In this document: piece by piece, positions 1 through 8,869 of the stretch
Layout of the letters: every line of letters starts with the position of its first letter
How positions within the stretch are numbered: the stretch's first letter is position 1
Origin: Erwinia sp. E602
Lineage (GTDB): Bacteria > Pseudomonadota > Gammaproteobacteria > Enterobacterales > Enterobacteriaceae
Length of the DNA stretch: 64,000 bases
Assembly (NCBI RefSeq): GCF_018141005.1
Contig: NZ_CP046582.1
Location: forward strand, 4,092,001 to 4,156,000
Direction: 5' to 3'
Notes under the pieces: generated by a model
What the model saw: only the letters and a program-made list of their open reading frames with translations
Told to the model about the DNA's origin: nothing
Databases searched by the model: none
Position numbers and translations under genes: made by a program

Positions 1-2075
1 GGGTGATGAACGAGCACCTCGGGGTGATGAACCGGCTGCAGTGGATGCAACAGCAGTATCAGCTGACCGCCGCCGATACCGTACTGCAGAAAACCCCGTT
101 CAGCTTTGACGTCTCGGTGTGGGAGTTCTTCTGGCCGTTGATGGTCGGCGCCCGGCTGGCGATCGCCCGCCCCGGCGGCCATCAGGATCCGGACTATCTG
201 AGCGCCTTTATCGCCGAACAGCGGGTCACCACGCTGCATTTTGTGCCGTCAATGCTGCAGCTGTTTTTACGCCATGCGGAGATGGCTCAGTGTGCCAGCC
301 TGAAAAAAGTGATGTGCAGCGGCGAAGCCCTGCCGCTGACGGTGGTACAGCGTTTCTATCAGCTGCTGCCGGCGGCAGAGTTGCATAACCTCTACGGCCC
401 CACCGAAGCCGCCGTCGACGTTTCATACTGGCACTGCCGCGCGGACGATGCGCAGGTGCCGATCGGCAGGCCGGTCGCCAACACCCGCCTCTATATTCTC
501 GATCGCCAGCTGCAACCGCTGCCCCCCGGCACCCACGGAGAGCTGCACATTGGCGGCGTGCAGGTAGCGCGCGGCTACCTGAACCGCGCGGAGCTGAACG
601 CCGAGCGTTTTATTGCCGATCCGTTCAGCAACGACCCCGCTGCCCGGCTGTACAAAACCGGCGACCTGGCGCGCCGCCTGCCCGACGGCAGCATTGAGTA
701 CCTGGGCCGCAACGACTTTCAGGTCAAGATCCACGGCGTGCGCATTGAGCTGGGGGAAATTGAACAGCAGCTGCTCGCGCTGGAGGGCGTGGAGGATGCG
801 GTGGTCAGCGCCTGCGACGACGGCCACGGCGATAAGCGTCTGGTGGCGTGGCTGGTGGCCGCGGAGCAGCACGTACAGGCGGAGTCGCTGCGGCAGCAGC
901 TGAAAAAGGTGATGCCGGAGTCGATGATCCCGGCGCTGTTTATCCCCCTGCAGGCGCTACCTTTGTCGCCCAACGGCAAGCTGGATCGTAACGCGCTGCC
1001 GCAGCCGACCCTGCAGCCGCTGCAGCGCGCATGGCAGGCGCCGGAGGGGGAAGACGAATGTCAGCTGGCCGCGTTGTGGCAGGAAATTTTACAGGTTGAT
1101 CGGGTTGGCCGCGACGATGACTTCTTCGCGCTCGGCGGCCACTCGCTGCACGCTATTCAGCTGATGGTACGGCTGAAACGCGACGGGGTGGCGCTGCAGA
1201 TGAAAAACCTGTTTGCCCACGCTACGCTGAGCGCGCAGGCGGAGATGATTACGCAACGGCGTATACAGCCCACGACGGATGCCAGCGCCGCCACGCCGCT
1301 GCCGCTGCAAAAACTCCTGCTGCAGCTCAATCAGCCGCCGCAGGCCTTTCGCCTGACACAGCGGCTCAATCCGCCGACCGCCGGCGGTGAAGTCTGGATG
1401 GTGCATCCGGCGGTGGTTGGCTGTGAAATCTACCGCGAGCTGGCCGACGCCCTGACGGGGCAGCTCAACGCCATCGGCGTTAACAATTACAACCTGTTCC
1501 ACCAGCCACCGATCGCCAGCCTGTCGGCGCTGGCGGGCTACTATCTGCAGCATTTGCTTACGGAGGGGACGCCGCCGGACCAGCCGATCCGCCTGCTCGG
1601 CTGGTCTCTGGGTGGAGTCATCGCGCTGGAGATGGCGTCACAGCTGGAGCAGCGCGGCTACCGGAATATCCACCTGTGCCTGCTGGACAGTCTTTACCAG
1701 ACCCCGCTGCAGCAGCGTATCGTTCCCGGCATGCTGGCGCCGATCCTGGCGATGCTCGGTATTGAAGGCGAAGCCGCAGAACGGGCGCTGCGGGCCGAGG
1801 CCACCGAACTGGCGATGAACAACCAGCCGCTCAGCGCTCCGCTGTGCCACAGCCGCGTCACGCTGTTTAAAGCCACCGAGTTTGCCGACCTCAGCCTGGA
1901 GGGCATGGACGGCGCTGAACTACTGGCCATCACTGACAACGGTCTGGGTCAGATCTGCTCGCAGCTGCAGGTGATCCCGCTGGCCGCCAGCCATCACTCG
2001 ATCATCCTCTGCCATGAGGCCATCCGCGCCGCGCTGCTGCCCCCCCGCCCGCTCACCCGCACTACGGCGGCCTAA
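1..2075 (+). CDS. Nonribosomal peptide synthetase, C-terminal A-T-TE part (5' end outside window)
   Basis: Only the end of a large NRPS is visible. The window opens inside the adenylation domain, just after the A3 ATP-binding motif. Visible residues (numbered from the codon at position 3): A4/A5 region with D36, V37 and W40, YGPTEAAVD at 131-139, an A7-like YKTGD, and A10 PNGKLD. The carrier domain has LGGHSL with the phosphopantetheine serine near residue 381. The thioesterase has GWSLGG with nucleophile Ser near 535 and a candidate catalytic His at 664/665. Aligning by eye to EntF, the ten specificity positions read DVWHMSLVDK, one change from the serine code of EntF as I remember it. I infer serine activation and TE-driven release, as in EntF-type siderophore synthesis. 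The TE N-terminal part does not look like EntF itself, so the product is unknown. The product could be a siderophore or another small peptide. The downstream neighbour is deoR, with no clear link. Confidence 0.9.
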   Translation, partial: VMNEHLGVMNRLQWMQQQYQLTAADTVLQKTPFSFDVSVWEFFWPLMVGARLAIARPGGHQDPDYLSAFIAEQRVTTLHFVPSMLQLFLRHAEMAQCASLKKVMCSGEALPLTVVQRFYQLLPAAELHNLYGPTEAAVDVSYWHCRADDAQVPIGRPVANTRLYILDRQLQPLPPGTHGELHIGGVQVARGYLNRAELNAERFIADPFSNDPAARLYKTGDLARRLPDGSIEYLGRNDFQVKIHGVRIELGEIEQQLLALEGVEDAVVSACDDGHGDKRLVAWLVAAEQHVQAESLRQQLKKVMPESMIPALFIPLQALPLSPNGKLDRNALPQPTLQPLQRAWQAPEGEDECQLAALWQEILQVDRVGRDDDFFALGGHSLHAIQLMVRLKRDGVALQMKNLFAHATLSAQAEMITQRRIQPTTDASAATPLPLQKLLLQLNQPPQAFRLTQRLNPPTAGGEVWMVHPAVVGCEIYRELADALTGQLNAIGVNNYNLFHQPPIASLSALAGYYLQHLLTEGTPPDQPIRLLGWSLGGVIALEMASQLEQRGYRNIHLCLLDSLYQTPLQQRIVPGMLAPILAMLGIEGEAAERALRAEATELAMNNQPLSAPLCHSRVTLFKATEFADLSLEGMDGAELLAITDNGLGQICSQLQVIPLAASHHSIILCHEAIRAALLPPRPLTRTTAA

Positions 2076-2229
2076 GCCAACAGGGCGGCCCGCCGCCCTG
2101 TTCCTCCCCACCTTTCTTCCCCGACGGTTTACGCCACTCTCTCTCTGCGGGTAAACTGCAGGCTGGCTGTTGCTCACAACAATCGTTCACCTTCACTTCT
2201 CAGCGGCGACAATGGAAATTAAAAGCACA

Positions 2230-2973
2230 ATGGAAACCCGGCGCGACGAGCGTATCTCAAAGCTGGCTCAGCTGCTGAAACGCACCGACAAACTGCATCT
2301 GCGGGAGGCCGCCCGCCAGCTGGGCGTCTCGGAGATGACCATTCGCCGCGATCTCAGCGATGGCCAGGCACCGGTGGTGCTGCTGGGCGGCTATGTGGTC
2401 GGCGATCCGCTGCGTAACCAGGTGCACTATTTTGTCTCCGATCAGCAGGGGCAGCATATCGCAGAGAAAAAAGCGCTCGGCGAACTGGCCGCCAGCCTGA
2501 TTGTCGCCAGTGATACGGTGTGGTTTGACTGTGGCACCACCGTACCCTGGATTATTGAAGCGATTGACGACGCGCTGCCCTTCACCGCCGTCTGCTGTGC
2601 GATGAACACTTTTCTGGCGCTGAAGGAGAAAGCGGCCTGCCGGGTGATCCTTTGCGGCGGCGAGTTCCACCCGGATAACGCCATCTTCACTCCGCTGGGG
2701 CAGCCGCAGGTGATGGACAGCCTGTGCCCGGATAAGGCCTTTATTTCAGCGGCGGGCATCGACCCGCAGCAGGGTGCCAGCTGCTACAACCTTAACGAAC
2801 TGCCGATTAAACACCTGGCGCTTCAACGCGCCCGCATCAAATACCTGGTGGCCGACAGCAGCAAGTTTGGCAAGGTTCTGCCCGCCCGCATCGCCGAACT
2901 CGGTGCCTTTGACACGCTGATAAGCGACAGCGTACCGGCGTGGGATGCGGGCATTCCGGTGCTGACACCTTAA
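2230..2973 (+). CDS. deoR: DeoR, deoxyribonucleoside operon repressor
   Basis: Repressor of the deo operon; its inducer in E. coli is deoxyribose-5-phosphate. The 247-residue protein starts METRRDERI, very close to E. coli DeoR. It has an N-terminal helix-turn-helix (LREAARQLGVSEMTIRRDL) and a sugar-phosphate sensor domain with FDCGTTVPWIIEAID and SKFGKV. Length is close to the usual 252 residues. I chose the ATG at 2230 because it matches the E. coli start; an upstream in-frame ATG at 2212 is possible. It stands alone between the NRPS gene and ettA. Its likely target, deoCABD, lies about 13 kb downstream in this same window and carries palindromes of the DeoR type at 19916 and 20071. Identity is strong from full-length similarity. 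Confidence 0.93.
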   Translation: METRRDERISKLAQLLKRTDKLHLREAARQLGVSEMTIRRDLSDGQAPVVLLGGYVVGDPLRNQVHYFVSDQQGQHIAEKKALGELAASLIVASDTVWFDCGTTVPWIIEAIDDALPFTAVCCAMNTFLALKEKAACRVILCGGEFHPDNAIFTPLGQPQVMDSLCPDKAFISAAGIDPQQGASCYNLNELPIKHLALQRARIKYLVADSSKFGKVLPARIAELGAFDTLISDSVPAWDAGIPVLTP

Positions 2974-3219
2974 CCGCCTCGCCGGAGAGTGACCCACACA
3001 GGGATCTCAACGCCGGCCTGGCTCTCCGCCACGTTCACCCCCCCATCGATATCACCATGATCTGTACGTCAATAAAAACGGCATAGTGGCAGGTGTTTAT
3101 CCCTCAAACCCTCGCCGCTGAATTCAGGATATTCCACCGTCATCCGGCTGTGATTAAGCGGGGAAAACAGCTAAACTCCGTGGTTTGAACGGGCAACCAG
3201 AAAAGAGGCTCTCCCTACC

Positions 3220-4887
3220 GTGGCTCAATTCGTCTACAGCATGCATCGCGTCGGCAAAGTCGTTCCGCCGAAGCGTCATATTTTAAAAAACATCTCCCTC
3301 AGCTTCTTCCCGGGTGCCAAGATCGGCGTACTGGGTCTGAACGGTGCGGGTAAATCCACCCTGCTGCGCATCATGGCCGGCATCGATAAAGATATCGAAG
3401 GCGAAGCACGTCCGCAGCCGGGCCTGAAAATCGGCTATCTGCCGCAGGAACCCCAGCTGAATCTTGAACACACCGTGCGCGAGTCGGTGGAAGAGGCGGT
3501 AGCCGAAGTGGTCGGTGCGCTGAAGCGTCTGGATGAAGTGTACGCACTGTACGCGGAAGAAGACGCCGACTTCGACAAACTGGCCAAAGAGCAGGGCGTA
3601 CTGGAAGAGATTATCCAGGCCCACGACGGCCACAACCTGAATACTCAGCTGGAGCGTGCTGCCGATGCGCTGCGCCTGCCGGACTGGGATGCGAAAGTGG
3701 CTAACCTGTCAGGTGGTGAACGCCGCCGCGTGGCACTGTGCCGCCTGCTGCTGGAAAAACCGGACATGCTGCTGCTGGACGAACCTACCAACCACCTGGA
3801 TGCAGAATCCGTGGCCTGGCTGGAACGCTTCCTGCACGACTTCGAGGGCACCGTGGTGGCGATCACCCACGACCGTTACTTCCTCGACAACGTAGCCGGC
3901 TGGATCCTCGAGCTGGACCGCGGCGAAGGCATCCCGTGGGAAGGTAACTACTCCTCCTGGCTGGAGCAGAAAGACGCACGTCTGGCGCAGGAAGCCTCTT
4001 CCGAAGCCGCCCGCCGCAAATCGATTGAGAAAGAGCTGGAGTGGGTGCGTAAAGGTGCCAAAGGCCAGCAGTCGAAAGGTAAGGCGCGTCTGGCCCGCTT
4101 TGAAGAGCTGAACAACACCGAATACCAGAAGCGTAACGAAACCAACGAACTGTTTATTCCGCCGGGTGCCCGTCTGGGTGACAAAGTGCTGGAAGTCAGC
4201 AACCTGCGTAAATCCTACGGCGACCGCCTGCTGATTGACGATCTCTCCTTCTCTGTACCGAAGGGCGCGATTGTCGGCATCATCGGCCCGAACGGCGCGG
4301 GTAAATCCACCCTGTTCCGCATGATGTCCGGTCAGGAGCAGCCTGACTCCGGCGATATCGTGCTGGGTGAAACCGTTAAGCTGGCTTCCGTCGATCAGTT
4401 CCGCGACAGTATGGATAACAGCAAAACCGTGTGGGAAGAAGTCTCCGGTGGACAGGATATTATGCGTATCGGCAACACCGAGATGCCAAGCCGCGCCTAC
4501 GTCGGCCGCTTTAACTTTAAAGGCGTCGACCAGGGCAAACGCGTCGGTGAACTCTCCGGTGGTGAGCGCGGTCGTCTGCACCTGGCGAAGCTGCTGCAGG
4601 TTGGCGGCAACATGCTGCTGCTGGATGAACCAACCAACGACCTGGACATCGAAACCCTGCGCGCGCTGGAAAACGCCCTGCTGGAGTTCCCGGGCTGCGC
4701 GATGGTGATCTCGCATGACCGCTGGTTCCTTGACCGTATCGCCACCCACATTCTGGACTACCAGGATGAAGGTAAGATCGAGTTCTTCGAAGGTAACTTT
4801 ACCGAGTACGAAGAGTACAAGAAACGCACGCTGGGCGCCGAAGCGCTGGAGCCGAAGCGTATCAAGTATAAGCGTATGACCAAGTAA
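3220..4887 (+). CDS. ettA: EttA, energy-dependent translational throttle ATPase (ABC-F)
   Basis: ABC-F protein that binds the ribosomal E site and gates the first elongation step according to ATP/ADP level. The 555 residues match E. coli EttA (YjjK) nearly throughout. There are two ABC modules, each with a Walker A (GLNGAGKST near residue 40; GPNGAGKST near 355), a signature (LSGGERRR and LSGGERGR) and a Walker B (LLLDEPTN). Between them is the positively charged linker typical of ABC-F proteins. No membrane segments are seen. Translation starts at GTG 3220, with a GA-rich stretch (AAAAGAGGC) upstream. The C-terminus ends KRIKYKRMTK. It is monocistronic and followed by a strong terminator. 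Confidence 0.98.
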   Translation: MAQFVYSMHRVGKVVPPKRHILKNISLSFFPGAKIGVLGLNGAGKSTLLRIMAGIDKDIEGEARPQPGLKIGYLPQEPQLNLEHTVRESVEEAVAEVVGALKRLDEVYALYAEEDADFDKLAKEQGVLEEIIQAHDGHNLNTQLERAADALRLPDWDAKVANLSGGERRRVALCRLLLEKPDMLLLDEPTNHLDAESVAWLERFLHDFEGTVVAITHDRYFLDNVAGWILELDRGEGIPWEGNYSSWLEQKDARLAQEASSEAARRKSIEKELEWVRKGAKGQQSKGKARLARFEELNNTEYQKRNETNELFIPPGARLGDKVLEVSNLRKSYGDRLLIDDLSFSVPKGAIVGIIGPNGAGKSTLFRMMSGQEQPDSGDIVLGETVKLASVDQFRDSMDNSKTVWEEVSGGQDIMRIGNTEMPSRAYVGRFNFKGVDQGKRVGELSGGERGRLHLAKLLQVGGNMLLLDEPTNDLDIETLRALENALLEFPGCAMVISHDRWFLDRIATHILDYQDEGKIEFFEGNFTEYEEYKKRTLGAEALEPKRIKYKRMTK

Positions 4888-4890
4888 TGA

Positions 4891-4918
4891 AAAAAGCGGG
4901 GAAACCCGCTTTTTTTTT
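4891..4918 (+). terminator. Rho-independent terminator of ettA
   Basis: A hairpin with stem AAGCGGG/CCCGCTT and loop GAAA is followed by nine T residues, three bases after the ettA stop codon. This is a textbook intrinsic terminator. Confidence 0.92.
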
Positions 4919-4941
4919 ACTGAAAACGCGCAGGGTGAGAA

Positions 4942-5988
4942 TTACTCTACTCTGATTTTTAAGATGCCACTGCCATTAAATTTTCCCGCTACCGGACTGC
5001 TGCCAGGGTGGTAACTGGACTTAACGTTGATGGTTTCATGACCATTAACATCAATTTTTTCGTTCCACACGTCATTTTTTATTGATGTATCAAATGTCAG
5101 TTCACAATTCCCACCCTCGCCACAGGGCGTGAAGTTCTCCGTTTTACCAGGTACCAGGCTGTTGCCAACAATGGACACGTTAACAGTGGTCGTTCCGTTC
5201 TTACATTTAATTTGCAACGGATAGTTGTTGGAAGGATAGGAAGTAGTATGGCCATCAAGAGTTATCGATCCATGGGACAGATTAATATCGTTCATATTAT
5301 AACTGCATTGAGACTGCAGCGTAAATGTTGTCTGCGCCATAACCATGGTGCCTTCATTGAGTGCTCCCCCAATCCTTTGCCAAACGTTGCCGCTGTCACC
5401 ACCCGAAATTTTATTTTCTTCATAACCCCAGGACAGCGGTATAACCAGGTTATAAACACCAGGCCGAGCCTGAGCCTCATCAAAACTCAGCGTACCGGTT
5501 AGTATCCCACCAGAAGATATCGTCCAGCTGACTATACCCCCTGTTTTTATGCAAGACTGATTTTTATAAGGTTCTGTTTTTTGTGCAAAAGGCATGAATT
5601 TGTAGTCATTTGTTCCACCGACCTCGTTCCCAGGATAAGGTCCACCGGCTCCAGCTGGATTTAACGTTAACGACCACTTTAGACCACCCGGTAACTCACC
5701 GCTATTAGGATATTTTATCCATTGGGTCGACATTTTAGTGCCGTTCTTTGAAAAACTGACGCACTCAGCATCCACGGCCTTCATTTGCGCATAGCCAGAG
5801 AACGGCTTAATCGAAATCATTTTTGTTAAATTACTACTCTGGTTATCAGATAAGGTTACCTGAGGAATGATATCCTTACTGACCGGCACCCACAGGATAT
5901 TGTTATAGCCGGCAACGGCTGCTGAACTGATAACAGACATCAAAGGAACCAGGACATTTAAAAAACCTGGTGTTTTTAAAATGCTCAT
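4942..5988 (-). CDS. Putative two-domain fimbrial tip adhesin (PapG-like position)
   Basis: A 348-residue secreted protein with an N-terminal signal peptide (hydrophobic run after MSILKTPG, cleavage probably near AVAG). The C-terminal half looks like a chaperone-usher pilin-type domain: Cys pairs (QCSYNM, PCGEGGNCEL), alternating strands, and an IKV/KIRVE ending. The N-terminal half would be the receptor-binding lectin domain. It lies 37 bp downstream of a minor pilin gene, the same order as papF-papG. No chaperone or usher gene is present next to it, so assembly would need a machine encoded elsewhere, or the pair may be a remnant. Base composition is clearly more AT-rich than the flanking core genes, suggesting transfer. 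Ligand unknown. Family placement comes from architecture and context, not from a confirmed match. Confidence 0.6.
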   Translation of the reverse strand: MSILKTPGFLNVLVPLMSVISSAAVAGYNNILWVPVSKDIIPQVTLSDNQSSNLTKMISIKPFSGYAQMKAVDAECVSFSKNGTKMSTQWIKYPNSGELPGGLKWSLTLNPAGAGGPYPGNEVGGTNDYKFMPFAQKTEPYKNQSCIKTGGIVSWTISSGGILTGTLSFDEAQARPGVYNLVIPLSWGYEENKISGGDSGNVWQRIGGALNEGTMVMAQTTFTLQSQCSYNMNDINLSHGSITLDGHTTSYPSNNYPLQIKCKNGTTTVNVSIVGNSLVPGKTENFTPCGEGGNCELTFDTSIKNDVWNEKIDVNGHETINVKSSYHPGSSPVAGKFNGSGILKIRVE

Positions 5989-6025
5989 TATAAACCCACT
6001 AATTTAATGTACAGACACGGATAAA

Positions 6026-6538
6026 TCACAGATACTTTACTGTCATCACAGCCGTTGCCCTGAAATTTCCGCTAAAGGGTTTGGTGCTATTTTTAAAGGG
6101 AACAGCGGTGAGCGTAAATCCTTTAATAGCGCCATTCTGCAGGGGAAAGCCTGAGGTCAGGCCAGTAATATTAATAGCACGATCTTTAGCTACCCCCTCC
6201 CCCTCGTAAAGTGCAATACCCATACTAACTGCACTGTCGACATCTTTATCTGCTTTAAGAACATTGTTCGGGGCACCAGGCAGCACCGCCCCCATGAAGG
6301 TGACATAAGGAGCAGGTTCATAATAAGTGCAGCTAACCGGGATATCTACTGATTTGGCATTATTAATTCCATTGATGTCATCATAGTTGATGCTACCTAA
6401 ATCGACATCAATTGCCTTGCCGTTATTAATAACACACGGAGGAAAAAAAACCTCACCACTGACATTAACCTTTAAATCAACCGCAAACACAGGCAAAGTA
6501 AAAATTGAAATTGAGAGCGCGGTTAAAATCTTCATCAT
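6026..6538 (-). CDS. Minor fimbrial subunit (PapF-like pilin)
   Basis: A 170-residue pilin precursor. Signal peptide MMKILTALSISIFTLPVFA is followed by a mature start VDLKVNVSGEVFFPPC. The pattern VxGxVFxPPCxINNG...IxVxLGxI and the second Cys (VSCTYYE) fit the conserved disulfide of chaperone-usher pilins. The C-terminal beta strand (FRATAVMTVKYL) has the alternating pattern used for donor-strand pairing with a chaperone. I start at the ATG at 6538; another ATG at 6535 is adjacent, and no strong Shine-Dalgarno site is visible for either. It is AT-rich like the adhesin gene after it. No usher or chaperone is in the window. The role, probably tip adaptor for the adhesin, is inferred from the papF-papG order. 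Confidence 0.68.
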   Translation of the reverse strand: MMKILTALSISIFTLPVFAVDLKVNVSGEVFFPPCVINNGKAIDVDLGSINYDDINGINNAKSVDIPVSCTYYEPAPYVTFMGAVLPGAPNNVLKADKDVDSAVSMGIALYEGEGVAKDRAINITGLTSGFPLQNGAIKGFTLTAVPFKNSTKPFSGNFRATAVMTVKYL

Positions 6539-6663
6539 AATAAAAAAACCCAAATAACCAGATAGTAAAGCATAATTACAATCAGATACTATCAGCCTGG
6601 TAGAATTCAGACCAGGATGATGAGGGTTAATATATTAATGACATCAGTATTAAATATCGCATT

Positions 6664-7557
6664 TCAACAATAGAACTGGCGCAACTGGGGTGACTGCAGC
6701 GCAAAGTCGATAAAACAGGCCAGCGCCGGCGAATTCAGCTTGCGGCTCGGGTAGACCAGCCACAGTTCGTTGCCCTCCATCTGCCACGCCGGCAGCACCT
6801 GCACCAGACGACCCGCCTGCACCGACTCTTCGCTGAGAAAGCGCGGCAGCAGGGTAATACCGGCGTCGTGCAGCGCGCACTCGCGGGCATACACCAGGTT
6901 GTCGGTCATATGCGCCGGCGGCAGCAACCAGCGATAGTAGTCGTCTTCACGCTTTAACAGCCACTCATTCCACGCCTGATGGGCAATACAGCGGTGTTCT
7001 GCCAGCTGGCGCGGGTGCAGCAACGGTCCATGCGCGGCCAGATAATCCGGCGAGGCCACCAGCAGCCGGTCGCAGTAGCCAACCCGTCGCCCGATCAGCG
7101 ATGAATCCTGCGGCTGCCCGGTGCGCAGGGCGATATCAAAGCCCTCCTGCACCAGATCGCGGATCGTATCTGAGACAAACACCTCCAGCGTCACGTCCGG
7201 GTATTCACGCTGAAAAGCGGCATTCACCCGCGCCAGCAGCGTGGCACCGATCCCTGCGGGAGAGGTGATGCGCAGGCGGCCGCTGGGATTATCGCGCAGC
7301 CGCTCAATCGCCTGGCCGGCCCGCTCGCTGGCCTGCAGCATCTCCTGGCAGTGTACCAGGTAGCGCTCGCCGGCGAAGGTCAGATTCAGCTGGCGGGTGG
7401 TGCGGTTAATCAGACGTAGCCCCAGCGACTGCTCCAGCTGACCGATCCGCTGGCTGACGCTGGACTTCGGCAGGCCTGCGCGCGCGGCGGCGGCGGTGAA
7501 ACTTCCGCATTCGGCGACCAGCGCGAACAGCGCCATATCCTGCAGCTGCTTAAACAT
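6664..7557 (-). CDS. LysR-family transcriptional regulator
   Basis: A 297-residue LysR-type regulator. Residues 1-60 form the winged helix-turn-helix (FTAAAARAGLPKSSVSQRIGQLEQSLGLRLINRTTR). The rest is the periplasmic-binding-like effector domain (GRLRITSPAG; IRDLVQEGFDIALRTG). This sequence style is typical of the CrgA/AaeR-like subgroup that often controls a divergent oxidoreductase. The divergent gene at 7656 encodes an MDR oxidoreductase, and only 98 bp separate the two starts, so I infer that it regulates that gene and itself. An interrupted palindrome sits 3 bp upstream of the start. Effector unknown. Confidence 0.88.
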   Translation of the reverse strand: MFKQLQDMALFALVAECGSFTAAAARAGLPKSSVSQRIGQLEQSLGLRLINRTTRQLNLTFAGERYLVHCQEMLQASERAGQAIERLRDNPSGRLRITSPAGIGATLLARVNAAFQREYPDVTLEVFVSDTIRDLVQEGFDIALRTGQPQDSSLIGRRVGYCDRLLVASPDYLAAHGPLLHPRQLAEHRCIAHQAWNEWLLKREDDYYRWLLPPAHMTDNLVYARECALHDAGITLLPRFLSEESVQAGRLVQVLPAWQMEGNELWLVYPSRKLNSPALACFIDFALQSPQLRQFYC

Positions 7558-7560
7558 GAT

Positions 7561-7579
7561 TGTTCACCCTGAAAGAACA
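7561..7579. promoter_or_regulatory. Candidate LysR-type operator (interrupted palindrome)
   Basis: TGTTC-N9-GAACA is a perfect interrupted inverted repeat with a TNA-type geometry usual for LysR boxes. It lies between the divergent LysR gene and the oxidoreductase gene, 3 bp from the regulator's start, where it could mediate autoregulation. Confidence 0.45.
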
Positions 7580-7655
7580 GTGTTTGCGTTATTGTCCATA
7601 TTATCATCCAGCCGTGCAGCTTCTACACTCTGTGTATCAATCAAGGAGAATCAGA

Positions 7656-8657
7656 ATGACTGTTAAAGCTATTGCCATTGACCCGAAAAACCCACAGCAG
7701 TTTATCGCCATTGAACAACCACTGCCGCAGCCGGGCGAGTACGACCTGCTGGTGGAAGTAAAAGCCGCCTCCGTTAACCCGGTGGATACCAAGGTACATA
7801 AGGGCGCGCAGAAAAACGGCCTGCAGCAGCCGCGCGTGCTGGGCTGGGATGCCAGCGGCGTGGTACTGGCCGTCGGCAGCAAAGTGAGCGGCTTTAAGGC
7901 CGGCGATGAGGTGTATTATGCCGGGGATATCACCCGCCCCGGCAGCAACGCCACGCAACAGCTGGTCGATGCGCGCATCACCGGCCACAAACCTGAAACG
8001 CTTAACTGGGCAGAGTCGGCGGCCATTCCGCTGACCGCGCTGACCGCCTGGGAAGGGCTGTTTGACCGCCTGCATATAGATCGCGATGGCGAAGGCAAAA
8101 CCCTGCTGATTATCGGCGGTGCGGGCGGCGTCGGCTCACTGGCCATTCCTTTCGCGAAGCTGCACAGTCAGGTGAAAGTGATTGCCACCGCCTCGCGCCC
8201 CGATTCGGCGCAGTGGTGCCGCGATCGCGGTGCCGACCTGGTGATCGACTATAAAGATATGGCAGGCGAGCTGGAAAAACACGGCATTAAGCAGGTCGAC
8301 TATATCTTCTGCCTGAACGACACCGACGGTCACTGGCCGGCGATCGGCCAGCTGATTGCGCCACAGGGGCAGATCTGCACCATCGTTGAGAACGAAAAGC
8401 CGCTGGCGATGGATCAGCTGAAGCTGAAAAGCGCCGCGCTGCACTTCGAATTTATGTACACCCGCAGCATGTTCACCACGCCGGATATCGCCCGTCAGGG
8501 AGAGATCCTCGACGCCACCGCAAAACTGCTGGATGGAGGCAAAATCAGCACCTCGCTGAGCACCACCCTGCACGGCCTGAGCGTTGAGACGCTGACCGAG
8601 GCCCACCGGCTGGTGCTGGAAGGGCATATGCGTGGGAAAGTGGTGATGGTGTACTGA
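7656..8657 (+). CDS. Zinc-type alcohol dehydrogenase-like MDR oxidoreductase
   Basis: A 333-residue NAD(P)H-dependent medium-chain oxidoreductase. The GroES-like N-terminal domain (VKAASVNPVDTKVHKG, LGWDASGVV) is followed by a Rossmann fold with the nucleotide motif IIGGAGGVGSLAIPFAK. The structural four-cysteine zinc site of classic ADHs is missing, as in the quinone reductase-like branch of the family. I start at ATG 7656, preceded by AAGGAG; upstream in-frame codons lack a ribosome site. Substrate cannot be told; reduction of quinones, enals or similar electrophiles is usual. Probably controlled by the divergent LysR regulator. Confidence 0.88.
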   Translation: MTVKAIAIDPKNPQQFIAIEQPLPQPGEYDLLVEVKAASVNPVDTKVHKGAQKNGLQQPRVLGWDASGVVLAVGSKVSGFKAGDEVYYAGDITRPGSNATQQLVDARITGHKPETLNWAESAAIPLTALTAWEGLFDRLHIDRDGEGKTLLIIGGAGGVGSLAIPFAKLHSQVKVIATASRPDSAQWCRDRGADLVIDYKDMAGELEKHGIKQVDYIFCLNDTDGHWPAIGQLIAPQGQICTIVENEKPLAMDQLKLKSAALHFEFMYTRSMFTTPDIARQGEILDATAKLLDGGKISTSLSTTLHGLSVETLTEAHRLVLEGHMRGKVVMVY

Positions 8658-8661
8658 TTCT

Positions 8662-8686
8662 GATCCGGCACTAACGGTGCCGGATC
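8662..8686 (+). terminator. Hairpin after the MDR oxidoreductase gene
   Basis: GATCCGGCAC-TAACG-GTGCCGGATC forms a perfect 10-bp stem just after the stop codon. No T-run follows, so it may act as an mRNA-stabilising or Rho-linked end. A second long inverted repeat, GTGAAACGGG/CCCGTTTCAC, spans 8690-8742. Confidence 0.5.
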
Positions 8687-8820
8687 AATGTGAAACGGGT
8701 ACCCGCACCCGGCCCAGGCAGGATGCCATCCGCCCGTTTCACACTTGATACTCCCCACGTCCCCCTAACCCTTCACTTTTCTCCCTTCCATCTGTCACCG
8801 TAATTCCTCACCCGTTACTC

Positions 8821-8869
8821 TTCACTCTTCACTCTTCACTCTTCACTCTTCACTCTTCACTCTTCACTC
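8821..8869. repeat. Heptanucleotide tandem repeat TTCACTC x7
   Basis: Seven perfect copies of TTCACTC run from 8821 to 8869, with a degenerate copy (GTTACTC) just before. The rest of 8658-9172 holds the two hairpins after the oxidoreductase gene and an AT-rich stretch ahead of the outer-membrane protein gene; no gene is seen there. Perfect repeats of 7 bp are prone to slippage, so copy number may vary between strains. The array lies about 300 bp upstream of the start at 9173 and is not within a convincing reading frame. Confidence 0.95.

Noticed and set aside
8821..8869. CRISPR array
   Set aside because: Seven-base perfect tandem repeats without spacers; no cas genes anywhere in the window.
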